In this document: one piece after another, positions 23,288 to 30,481 of the stretch
How the letters are laid out: each line of letters opens with the position of its first letter
Numbering within the stretch: the first letter of the stretch is position 1
From: JAVBMJ01 sp031552535
Lineage (GTDB): Bacteria; Bacteroidota; Bacteroidia; Bacteroidales; Rikenellaceae
Assembly: GCA_031552535.1 (NCBI GenBank)
Contig: JAVBMJ010000076.1
Location: 1 to 30,481, forward strand
DNA length: 30,481 bases
Reading direction: 5' to 3'
Position numbers and translations under genes: made by a program
The notes under the pieces: model-generated
The model's database searches: none
What the model was told of the DNA's origin: nothing
Seen by the model: the letters and a program-made list of their open reading frames with translations, nothing else

Positions 23288-26200
23288 AACGGTAAAAATA
23301 TTGAGCGCTTCGGCCGGGTCCGGAAAGACCTACCGTCTGGTCAGGGAGTTTGTCACAGCCATTGTCGACAATCCTCTCTCATACCGCAACATACTTGCCG
23401 TAACATTTACAAACAAGGCCACCGAGGAGATGAAAGAACGTATCCTTTCAGTGGTAGATGTTTTAGCTTCGGGAGCCATGACCGGAAGCAAACGCGACGA
23501 TTTGTCTGAAACACAACGCAGGACACGCGAAGCATACCTCTCCGATATCACTTCGGAACTGGGTATGACCCGCGACGAGGTTTGCCGGCGCGCCATGGAG
23601 GCACGGACAAATATTCTGCATGACTACGGACGGTTCAGTGTTGTTACCATAGACAAATTTTTCCAGCGTATAATACGGTCGTTCATCCGCGAGTTGAGTG
23701 GAGAATTAGGTATAGACCTTAATTTTAATATAGAACTGCGGACCGATACCCTGTTGGGAAGCGCCGCCGATGCTATCATAGACCAGATTCCTGTCGATGA
23801 ATCATTGAGAGAGTGGATGTTGGAGTTTATAGAAGAACGTATACGGCAAAACCGCAGTTGGGAACTCAAGGGAGGGCTCGTATCCCTGGGGCAGGAGTTG
23901 TTCAAGGAGGAATACAAAAGTATGGAGCATCTTGCCGGTTCGAAAGACGATTTGCGTAAAATAGTGTCCCGGGCCAGGGAATCGGCACGCCCTTCGATAG
24001 AGCGTCTTCAGGAGTTGGGCCGCAGGTTTGCCGACATAATGGATACATATAGTATGGAGTTGCAGGATTTTCCGTACAAAGAGTCTGGTTTTGCCGCCTG
24101 GCCGTTGTCGGTGGCCCGCGGCGAAATCAAAGGTTATGGGGCAAGGGTATTGGCTGCGCTGGAGTCGGAAGAAAAATGGTTTACTAAAAAATCGGAACGC
24201 CGCGACGCCATCGAAGCCATGGCTGTGGAAGCTCTGCCGCTGCTGCGCGAAATGTGCGGCTTTTACGACAGCAGCCACCGCATGTTGGCCACTGTGGCAC
24301 TTTTAGAGAATAACTACCGCAACTTTGCGCTATTGACCGATATGTCGCAAAGAGTTGCTGAAATATGTGCCAGGGAACGTATAATGCCGATAAGCGAAAC
24401 AAATAATATACTCTACAAACTGATCGCCGGTAACGACGCTCCTTTCATATTCGAAAAGGTGGGTAACGTCTATTCGCGCTTCATGATCGACGAGTTCCAG
24501 GATACTTCATCGATGCAATGGGCTAATTTCATACCTTTGATCGACAACGCATTGGCACAAAGCGATTCGGCGCCGGTACTAGTAGTGGGTGATGTCAAGC
24601 AGTCGATATACCGATGGCGTGGCGGAGACTGGCGGATATTGGCACGGCGTGTGGGAGAACGGTTTACTTCGGAGCAAAGTTCTCTTACCGCCAACCGCCG
24701 CAGTTCACGTGTGGTGGTGGAGTTCAACAATGCGCTGATAAGCCGTTGTGTAGAACTCGACGGTGCGTTGCTGGAAAGGGTTCTCGACGATGCATGCCGT
24801 AAAGGTTATATTAAAGGTGAATATGCATCTGATCTCTCGGGGATGCTTCCGGAGGCTTATTGCGATCTGGAACAGACCCCATTCGTACAGGACGAGGGTT
24901 ATGTTACCATCACGCGGTTACCCAAAAAAGCGCGCGAGGCAGCCCTAACCGAGATGAGTGCGGATGATGCTTTCACACACGTGGTACGTCGCGTGGAAGA
25001 GTTGCAGGATCGCGGTTTCAGGGCGGGTGACATCGCCATATTGGTGCGAAACAATTACGAAGGAGCCGAGATAGCATCCCGTATGCTCGAATACAAGCGT
25101 ACGCATGGCGATGCACGCTACAATTACGACATGGTGTCGGCCGATGCCCTGAAAACGGGCTCGTCGCCGACGGTGGCATTCATTTTGGCGTGCCTTTCGC
25201 TCTCTGCCGACCCCTCGGATGCAATATCGCTGGCGGTATACAACCGCCATGAAGGACGCGGGTTCCACGAACGCATGGATGAGGCCGACAATATGTTTTT
25301 CGCATCGTTGGCCCTGATGCCGGTGCTCGACGCCTTCGAGAAGATAGTACACGAAAAACACCTCGGTGAAAATGCGGAAGATGTGGCCTACCTGCAAGCG
25401 CTGCACGACAGGGTGATATGGTTTACGAACACCTCGGTGAGCGACATACCATTGTTTTTGAAGTGGTGGAACGAGAATGGCGCGGTAGAATCGGTGAATA
25501 TCCCCGAAGGACGTACAACGATAACCATTCAGACGATACATAAATCGAAAGGACTCGAATTCGGTGCCGTGATATTGCCTTACTGCAACTGGAGTATGGC
25601 CCCTAAAACCAACTCTATCATATGGGGACAGGCCGGCTGCGGAGAACTTGGAACAACGTCGTCTATGCCGGTCAATTTTACGGGACAGGCCGGGGAGTCG
25701 TTCTTTGCCGCCGATTACTACCGCGAGCTGGTTCTTTCCCATATCGACAACATGAATATATTTTATGTGGCTGCCACGCGTGCTAAACGCGAACTCCATA
25801 TAATCTATCCCGCTACCTCGGGTATAGACAATGAATCGGTCTCGCCGCGTATCAACAATATAATAGATTCGGTCGCTGTGGTTTCCGGCGGCGAAGTATG
25901 TGTGGGTTCCCTTTCGGGCCTGGCCGATGAGTTGCCCGGTGGCGGCGTGCGGCTTTCGTTCGGTGTCCCGTCCCGACACACTTTCGATACAGAGTGCCAA
26001 AAACCGGTGCCGGCACCCTTCCCTACCCGGGCGCACAGTGCGAAGCCTTCGTTGAAACTCACCATGCAGCACCACTTCGACGATACGGACGTGCCGCATG
26101 CCCTGACGCCGCGCAACTATGGCCTTTTGATGCACCGCGCTTTCGAAGGGGCATCCACTGTGCCAGATATACGGGCGGCGGTCGAAAAAATGCGTCTCGA

Positions 26201-26537
26201 CGGCGAAATATCGGCCCGGGAAGCAGCAACTGTATCCACCTCACTGGACAAGGTTTTGGCCGATCCGGTGGTAAGAGGGTGGTTCGACGGATCGTGGGAG
26301 GTGGTACGCAACGAAAACAGAATCATACTTCCCGGCGGAGCGCCGCGGCAACGTCCCGACAGGGTAATGATACACGACGGCAAAGCCATAGTGGTAGACT
26401 ATAAATTCGGAACGGAACACAAACCCGCATACCGCACACAAATAAATAAATATATGGATTCCCTTAGGGCGATGGGTTACAAAGAAGTAGAAGGCTATAT
26501 ATGGTATGTGACACTGAGAGAAATCGACATACTCTAA
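23283..26537 (+). CDS. AddA-like UvrD-family helicase/nuclease
   Basis: This 1084-residue protein looks like the AddA subunit of AddAB. SF1A helicase motifs are in order: Walker A SASAGSGKT (Lys15), Walker B IDEFQDTSS (Asp403, Glu404), GDVKQSIYRWRGGDW (about 437-451), TIQTIHKSKGLEF (about 748-760) and VAATRAKREL (about 829-838). The C-terminal PD-(D/E)XK nuclease has Asp1026 (RPDRV) and DYK at Asp1039 and Lys1041. The likely partner is the AddB-like gene at 16111-18966. The start must be TTG at 23283: a stop codon (23274-23276) lies just upstream in frame, and no ATG precedes Walker A. The TTG falls inside the short dispersed repeat, so weak or altered initiation is possible. Confidence 0.92.
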   Translation: MGTVKILSASAGSGKTYRLVREFVTAIVDNPLSYRNILAVTFTNKATEEMKERILSVVDVLASGAMTGSKRDDLSETQRRTREAYLSDITSELGMTRDEVCRRAMEARTNILHDYGRFSVVTIDKFFQRIIRSFIRELSGELGIDLNFNIELRTDTLLGSAADAIIDQIPVDESLREWMLEFIEERIRQNRSWELKGGLVSLGQELFKEEYKSMEHLAGSKDDLRKIVSRARESARPSIERLQELGRRFADIMDTYSMELQDFPYKESGFAAWPLSVARGEIKGYGARVLAALESEEKWFTKKSERRDAIEAMAVEALPLLREMCGFYDSSHRMLATVALLENNYRNFALLTDMSQRVAEICARERIMPISETNNILYKLIAGNDAPFIFEKVGNVYSRFMIDEFQDTSSMQWANFIPLIDNALAQSDSAPVLVVGDVKQSIYRWRGGDWRILARRVGERFTSEQSSLTANRRSSRVVVEFNNALISRCVELDGALLERVLDDACRKGYIKGEYASDLSGMLPEAYCDLEQTPFVQDEGYVTITRLPKKAREAALTEMSADDAFTHVVRRVEELQDRGFRAGDIAILVRNNYEGAEIASRMLEYKRTHGDARYNYDMVSADALKTGSSPTVAFILACLSLSADPSDAISLAVYNRHEGRGFHERMDEADNMFFASLALMPVLDAFEKIVHEKHLGENAEDVAYLQALHDRVIWFTNTSVSDIPLFLKWWNENGAVESVNIPEGRTTITIQTIHKSKGLEFGAVILPYCNWSMAPKTNSIIWGQAGCGELGTTSSMPVNFTGQAGESFFAADYYRELVLSHIDNMNIFYVAATRAKRELHIIYPATSGIDNESVSPRINNIIDSVAVVSGGEVCVGSLSGLADELPGGGVRLSFGVPSRHTFDTECQKPVPAPFPTRAHSAKPSLKLTMQHHFDDTDVPHALTPRNYGLLMHRAFEGASTVPDIRAAVEKMRLDGEISAREAATVSTSLDKVLADPVVRGWFDGSWEVVRNENRIILPGGAPRQRPDRVMIHDGKAIVVDYKFGTEHKPAYRTQINKYMDSLRAMGYKEVEGYIWYVTLREIDIL

Positions 26538-26580
26538 CCCATTGTATGGTATATGATTCGAATTAATAATAATACTGATT

Positions 26581-28005
26581 ATGAAAAGACTGGTTTTATC
26601 GATCGCTTTATTGTTTGTGTCTGTTGTTTTTTCTGTTGCGGCGGCCGGGCATAAAATATCGGGGAGCGTTACCGCCCAAGGCAAGGGCGTAGCCGGCGTT
26701 GTGGTCACCGATGGTAATGGATTCTCGACCACCGATGCCGCGGGAAAATTTTCGCTTGAAACAGCCCCTGACAGCCGTTTTGTTTACATATCCACTCCGG
26801 CTGGATATGACGTGGCGTCGGAAGGGATCGTAAAGAAGTTCTATATCCCGGTCGAAGCCGGGCGTAAAAGCTATGATTTCCATCTTATTAAAAAGAACGT
26901 TGACGACTCGCGTCATGCATTCATAGCGGTTGCCGATGCGCAGGTATGGGCTGAAAAGGAGTTTGAACAACTGGCCCTGTGTGCGGCCGATATAAAAACC
27001 TCAGCGGAAGGGTTGGACGGGATTCCGGTGCACGGCATCGGTCTGGGGGATATGGTTTTTGACAAACACCACTTTTTCGGGCCTTACAATGCTGCTATGG
27101 CCGAAACGGGCCTTGCATTTTATCATGCTATAGGCAATCACGATATGGATTACGACGGACGTTCGTTCGAGACCTCGACGAAAACATATGAAAGCGTCTA
27201 CGGCCCTACGTATTACTCCTATAACGTGGGCCGGATACATTACGTTACGCTAAACGATTGCTTCTTTGTGGGCAGGCAGTGGTATTATATAGGATATATT
27301 ACTGAAAATCAAATTAAATGGCTTGAGCGAGACTTGTCGTATATTGAAAAGGGTTCTACAATAGTGGTGTGTTTGCACATTCCTTCCACTGTTGGGAGCG
27401 GGGATCGCGAACGCTTCAGGATGTGTGATGCCGCCAATACGATGACCAACCATCCGGGCTTTTACAAGGTTCTCGAAGGATACAACGCGCATATCGTTTC
27501 AGGACATTACCATACGATGTACAACGGGCGTGTCACAGAGTCGGTATACGAACATAATGTGGCAGCTATCTGTGGAACGTGGTGGCAGGGGCCGGAATGC
27601 ACCGACGGATCGCCCCGTGGATACGCCGTGTTCGAAGCCGACGGCGACTCGTTGCGCTGGAGGTATAAGGGGGTTGGTCATCCGGCCGATTATCAACTGA
27701 GGGTGTACGGCGAGGACGACGACCCGGCATTTGCAGGCATGGTGGTAGCCAACGTCTGGAACAGCGATGAGCAGTGGATAGTGGAATTGTGGGAAGATGG
27801 TGTCAATCGTGGCCCGATGGAGAGATTCCGGGGCAAAGACCCGGTAGCCATAAAACTATACGGCGATGTCTCGAAACTCGATCACAAATGGATAGAAATC
27901 GAATGGACCGAACATCTCTATCGCGCAAAACGCTCATCGAAAGCCAGGAGGGTGGAAGTTAAAGCGACAGACATATTTGGAAATACATTCAGCGCCACTC
28001 TGTAA
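26581..28005 (+). CDS. Exported calcineurin-like metallophosphoesterase
   Basis: This 474-residue exported enzyme has a signal peptide (1-22, MKRLVLSIALLFVSVVFSVAAA), an N-terminal carboxypeptidase-regulatory-like beta domain (about 25-105), the metallophosphoesterase domain (about 110-340) and a C-terminal beta domain. Metal-binding motifs are ADAQ (Asp-x-Gln where many members have Asp-x-His), GDMVFD, GNHDMD, a His in CLHIP, and GHYH. The three-part architecture is common in Bacteroidota, where it acts on phosphomonoesters or diesters outside the cytoplasm; the substrate is unknown. It lies 43 bp after the addA-like gene. A possible weak terminator follows at 28004-28070 (AAAAGCC/GGCTTTT enclosing the palindrome TTCAATATATTGAA). 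Confidence 0.9.
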   Translation: MKRLVLSIALLFVSVVFSVAAAGHKISGSVTAQGKGVAGVVVTDGNGFSTTDAAGKFSLETAPDSRFVYISTPAGYDVASEGIVKKFYIPVEAGRKSYDFHLIKKNVDDSRHAFIAVADAQVWAEKEFEQLALCAADIKTSAEGLDGIPVHGIGLGDMVFDKHHFFGPYNAAMAETGLAFYHAIGNHDMDYDGRSFETSTKTYESVYGPTYYSYNVGRIHYVTLNDCFFVGRQWYYIGYITENQIKWLERDLSYIEKGSTIVVCLHIPSTVGSGDRERFRMCDAANTMTNHPGFYKVLEGYNAHIVSGHYHTMYNGRVTESVYEHNVAAICGTWWQGPECTDGSPRGYAVFEADGDSLRWRYKGVGHPADYQLRVYGEDDDPAFAGMVVANVWNSDEQWIVELWEDGVNRGPMERFRGKDPVAIKLYGDVSKLDHKWIEIEWTEHLYRAKRSSKARRVEVKATDIFGNTFSATL

Positions 28006-28151
28006 AAGCCATAGCACATTTATTTTATATTTTCATCGGTTTGATTCAATATATTGAAAAATAGGCTTTTAGCTGAGTTTTTGAAATTCAGAGATAACGA
28101 GTTGGTAACCGTGCGTATTTCGGCATTTTACGGTGCAATACAGTCAAATAA

Positions 28152-28210
28152 CCCCGGCGTATTTTCGGGGAATCTCAAGCATGTATTTTCTCTTTTTTTC
28201 TGAGAAATAC
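28152..28210. terminator. Two small hairpins between convergent genes
   Basis: CCCCG-GCGTATTTT-CGGGG (28152-28170) and GTATTTTCTC (28183-28192) with GAGAAATAC (28202-28210) around a T-rich loop. They lie between the phosphoesterase and the convergent BspA-like unit and may terminate either. The stems are short. Confidence 0.35.
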
Positions 28211-28224
28211 CTCTCCTGGCTGAC

Positions 28225-28390
28225 ACCTAACGTGCCCACAGCTGCTTTAGAGCGGGTTTGCGGTGCATGTCATTGTCCGCCGAGACAAAAGGCGGCGCGG
28301 GCGACGGGCAGTGCTAACCGCTCGTCACCCCGCTTGAAGGCAGACTGTGAGTTGGGGCTGGGCTTTTCTTAATCTTCTTTTGTCTTTTTT
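28225..28390 (-). repeat. attC-like structured repeat, copy 1 (after the BspA-like gene)
   Basis: This aligns end to end with copy 2 (29870-30021). Shared blocks are TAACGT, GCTGCTTnnnGAGCGGGTTTGCGG, CGAGACAAAAG, CCCCGCnTGAAnGCAGA and TTTTGTCTTTT. The two arms pair imperfectly (CTGCTTTAGAGCGGG with CCCGCTTGAAGGCAG) with unpaired bases. Read on the minus strand it runs from CCCCAAC (28351-28357) to GTTAGGT (28225-28231); the latter fits the integron core GTTRRRY exactly. The 133-bp span is within the attC size range. It lies 3' of the minus-strand BspA-like gene, where an attC should be. Confidence 0.6.
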
Positions 28391-28432
28391 GTTGCCGTTG
28401 CAAAAAGGTACTAAAGGTTTTTATTTCCCCGT

Positions 28433-29725
28433 TTATTGTGCTTCGATTTTGAAGTCTTTCCAGATATTCGCAGCCTTGTATGCACTTAAAGAAGCTGAAG
28501 GAACACGCAATGTGCAGAAAGATTTATCCACTTTCTCAAAAATTGCATTTCCAGCGCCAACTAAAACTACCGGCCTGGCTGCCTTGCAAATGATTTCTTC
28601 CAAAGCCACGCAACCCATGAACGCACCGTATCCGATTGTGTTTATGCGACTGCCAAGGGTTACCGATTCCAAGCCTGTCAGCCCTGCCGCAAAATGACTC
28701 GGTATCAGTCTTACATTGTCTCCAACGATAATCGTTTCCAATACTCCACTTTTGTTGAAAGGTGAATCGACATCCACATTTTCGCAACTTCTCGCGTTAA
28801 AATTCACTTTTTCCAATCGTGGGGACTCTCCGAAAGAAGCGTGGCGGATTTTGGAAACATTTTCAGGGATGGTTAGTTCGGTTATTTTGCTTCCCGCAAA
28901 AGCAGCTATTCCAATTTCACTCAACTCATTGCCGAGAGCAATAGACGTTACGCCTGTACATTGGTAAAATGCACGATAATCAATTTTTTGCACTTTGTCG
29001 GGAATGACAATAAACGGTAAATTGGAGCAACCCCAAAACGAACCCTTTCCTATTTCGGTAACTCCCATGCCGATAGTCAGTGATGTTAAGGCAGTTACGT
29101 TCATGAACACATAATCCGGTATTTTTATGACCGCTTCGCCGATGATGACGTTTTTCAATGCAGGGCACTTTGTGCTCATAAATGGAGGGGGTGCCAGCAA
29201 TGGGTCGAAACCGGCACAGTTGATGGCGTTGAAAATTACCTCTTCCAGTTTGTTTGCGCCGGTGAAAGCGTCCGTTTCCATTTCGGCGACGGATTCGGGA
29301 ATGATAAGCGACGTTAAGACGCTGTTCCGAAAAGCGAAGTTGCGTATCAACGTAACACCTTTGCCGATGGTTACGGTTTTTATACCGGAACAGCCCTCAA
29401 AAGCGCCGATGCCAATTGTTGTAACGCCGTCTTCGATGACGACAGCGGTAATTCTGTCTTTTACCGACACCCACGGTTGCAAATTAGCCGCAGCCGAAAG
29501 AGAAGCCGGCATTGCGCCGTCGCCGCTAATGGAGAGCGTCCCGCCCGTTAAAGCCCAAGTCAGGTTGTCGCCCAGTCTGCCCGATGTTTGGGCAGATACG
29601 CCGGTTGCAAAAGAAAGAAAGATGAATGCCACCAATGATGCGAAACTCATTTTCCGTAAAAGGTTTCTCCTACTCGTGTGGCTTTTTAGGCTTGCTCTGT
29701 TTTTTGAAATGGTTTCCGGCTCCAT
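28433..29725 (-). CDS. BspA-type leucine-rich-repeat exported protein
   Basis: This protein of about 430 residues has an N-terminal Arg/Lys-rich segment, then a signal-peptide core (LVAFIFLSFATGVSAQ), then about 10 BspA/LRR_5 repeats of 22-24 residues (pattern I-x-x-IG-x-x-AF-x-x-C-x-x-L-x-x-V-x-IP). The end, LRVPSASLSAYKAANIWKDF, is the usual cap of this family. BspA-like proteins are surface proteins of Bacteroidota implicated in binding host or matrix proteins. No sortase or T9SS sorting domain follows. The open frame extends to 29785, but the ATG at 29725 seems better: a TACTTCTG element, near the -7 consensus, lies just upstream. It stands between the two attC-like repeats and converges on the phosphoesterase. 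Confidence 0.85.
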   Translation of the reverse strand: MEPETISKNRASLKSHTSRRNLLRKMSFASLVAFIFLSFATGVSAQTSGRLGDNLTWALTGGTLSISGDGAMPASLSAAANLQPWVSVKDRITAVVIEDGVTTIGIGAFEGCSGIKTVTIGKGVTLIRNFAFRNSVLTSLIIPESVAEMETDAFTGANKLEEVIFNAINCAGFDPLLAPPPFMSTKCPALKNVIIGEAVIKIPDYVFMNVTALTSLTIGMGVTEIGKGSFWGCSNLPFIVIPDKVQKIDYRAFYQCTGVTSIALGNELSEIGIAAFAGSKITELTIPENVSKIRHASFGESPRLEKVNFNARSCENVDVDSPFNKSGVLETIIVGDNVRLIPSHFAAGLTGLESVTLGSRINTIGYGAFMGCVALEEIICKAARPVVLVGAGNAIFEKVDKSFCTLRVPSASLSAYKAANIWKDFKIEAQ

Positions 29726-29838
29726 TACGTTGTTTGTTAAATTACAGAAGTATGACATAACATTTTCCGTTTTAGAATTAATCAATAATTGTTATCATAT
29801 TTTTTCAATTTTTGATGTACAGTCCTCGCATTGCGCGC

Positions 29839-29879
29839 AACGTTAAGGGCAATCCGCTTCGCTCCTTGCCCTTAACGTT
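29839..29879. repeat. Perfect 14-bp stem hairpin at the edge of repeat copy 2
   Basis: AACGTTAAGGGCAA (29839-29852) pairs perfectly with TTGCCCTTAACGTT (29866-29879) around a 13-nt loop. On the minus strand it lies between repeat copy 2 and the BspA-like gene. It may terminate transcription from the upstream gene or be part of the repeat. Confidence 0.75.
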
Positions 29880-30021
29880 CCGGCGGCTGCTTGCGAGCGG
29901 GTTTGCGGGCGACCAAACTATCCCACGAGACAAAAGCCGAAGCGGGCGGCAAAAGCTGCAAACTACGCTTTCGCCCCGCCTGAAAGCAGACCGCAAGTTA
30001 GGTGCCGCCCATTTGTCTTTT
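29870..30021 (-). repeat. attC-like structured repeat, copy 2 (after the truncated gene)
   Basis: This is a direct repeat of copy 1. On the minus strand it begins ACCTAAC (29997-30003), an exact match to the integron RYYYAAC box, and ends GTTAAGG (29870-29876), which fits GTTRRRY except for the last base. The span between the boxes is 134 bp, against 133 bp in copy 1. Arms GCGGCTGCTTGCGAGCGGG and CCCGCCTGAAAGCAGACCGC pair with extrahelical bases, as attC arms do. It starts shortly after the stop codon of the truncated minus-strand gene. Confidence 0.6.
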
Positions 30022-30028
30022 GCTATCC

Positions 30029-30346
30029 TCATTCTTGAATTACATATACTGCTTTTCCTTGCGCAACTATTTTGTCACTCGTTCCTCCATAAAAAATACC
30101 ATTGGAATAAAACCCTGTCATTCCACTTGATTGATTTCCCGTATTAGTCAAAAGTACACCGTTTGCTCCTACTTTAGCTGCTCGCGATTTTAGTTCATTC
30201 ATTACTCTATCTTGTGCAGATTGTCTTGAAAACTCTACATCGCTTGAAGCTTCAACGATTCCAATAATTTCATATTGAGTTGGCGGGTCAATATAAATCT
30301 TTACTTCACTTGGATTAATAGCAGGTCTTTTCGTTCCTGTAATCAT
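30029..30346 (-). pseudogene. 5'-truncated small protein gene cut by the terminal repeat
   Basis: The remaining 105 residues (starting TGTKRPAINPSEVKIY, ending GKAVYVIQE) are a compact domain that reads like the mature part of a small periplasmic protein or lipoprotein. I do not recognise a named family. The apparent ATG (30344-30346) lies inside the 138-bp terminal repeat, and an in-frame stop sits just upstream. There is no signal peptide, so the native 5' end has probably been lost where the repeat inserted. Base composition is more AT-rich than the core genes, suggesting acquired DNA. An attC-like repeat follows it directly. Confidence 0.6.
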
Positions 30347-30480
30347 TAGTGTCCACTAAAAATTCATAAAAGTTCTTTGAAATAGTTGAAGTTCAATTTG
30401 TTACAAGAGTTTTTCGAGTCAACGGATTTAAAATTAGTTTTGCGGTCAGAATCAGACCGTTATGCAAAAGGATAAGTACG
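30343..30480 (-). repeat. Right copy of 138-bp terminal inverted repeat (likely IS end)
   Basis: This is the exact reverse complement of 1-138, with base i pairing with base 30481-i. One further base follows at 30481. It breaks the 5' end of the small gene at 30029-30346, which suggests a real insertion point and not only an assembly overlap. Confidence 0.7.
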
Positions 30481-30481
30481 T

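Noticed and set aside
24945..26135. 396-codon open frame on the minus strand
   Set aside because: It is antisense to the addA-like gene, whose motifs are intact; its translation resembles no protein family I know.
28133..28372. Short open frames inside the attC-like repeats (also 29812-30147)
   Set aside because: They follow the hairpin arms and differ completely between the two repeat copies; not coding.
28521..28530. TTATCCACT inside the BspA-like gene as a DnaA box
   Set aside because: A single site in coding sequence with no cluster or AT-rich context.
1..30480. The whole window as a 30-kb transposon or prophage bounded by inverted repeats
   Set aside because: It holds core single-copy housekeeping genes (prfB, mnmG, uvrC, gcvP, nadA) and no phage or transfer genes. 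IS ends at contig borders explain the repeats better.

Overview
The window is a chromosomal contig from a member of the Bacteroidota, most likely Bacteroidales. The evidence is: -7 promoter elements of the TAnnTTTG type (for example 4199-4206, 6911-6918, 19719-19726, 19924-19931), a BspA-type leucine-rich-repeat surface protein, a two-domain acyltransferase of the OlsF/glycine-lipid type, a one-piece GcvP, a PAS-rich hybrid histidine kinase, and an AddB-like plus AddA-like helicase/nuclease pair. I cannot name the genus.

Layout. Positions 1-138 and 30343-30480 are perfect inverted copies of one repeat, most simply the same end of a multicopy insertion element at both contig ends. From 0.3 to 19.7 kb nearly every gene is on the minus strand: acyltransferase-3, hybrid histidine kinase, DUF2148 protein, OlsF-like fusion, (uvrC, plus), mnmG, slyD, gcvP, prfB with its programmed frameshift, addB-like nuclease and a GIN-domain (DUF2807) exported protein. 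Then follow mrp (plus), an AT-rich 442-bp gap with DnaA-box-like 9-mers, and plus-strand nadA, a GDSL esterase, addA-like helicase/nuclease and an exported phosphoesterase. The last 2.3 kb switches back to the minus strand: a BspA-like gene and a 5'-truncated small gene, each followed by a related ~135-bp structured repeat.

How it fits together. The gap at 21.03-21.47 kb looks like the replication origin. It is AT-rich, it holds TTATCAACA-type boxes in both orientations, and the predominant gene direction diverges around it. Two perfect 16-bp parS centromere palindromes (8803-8818, 8901-8916) flank a terminator between uvrC and mnmG, about 12 kb away, as expected for an origin-proximal segregation locus. 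The housekeeping genes cover DNA repair (uvrC, addAB), translation (prfB, mnmG), folding (slyD), Fe-S/NAD biosynthesis (mrp, nadA), glycine cleavage (gcvP) and lipid synthesis.

The least explained parts are non-coding. They are (i) a 165-bp palindrome at 162-326, (ii) a 253-bp palindrome at 11741-11993 built of three strong hairpins inside an outer stem, (iii) a ~30-bp motif shared by the upstream regions of gcvP and the addA-like gene, with its first part also in element (i), and (iv) the two repeats at 28225-28390 and 29839-30021. Element (iv) has 7-bp end boxes and a gene-then-repeat order that resemble integron attC sites and cassettes, although no integrase is visible. That right-hand region is the best candidate for an undescribed system here.
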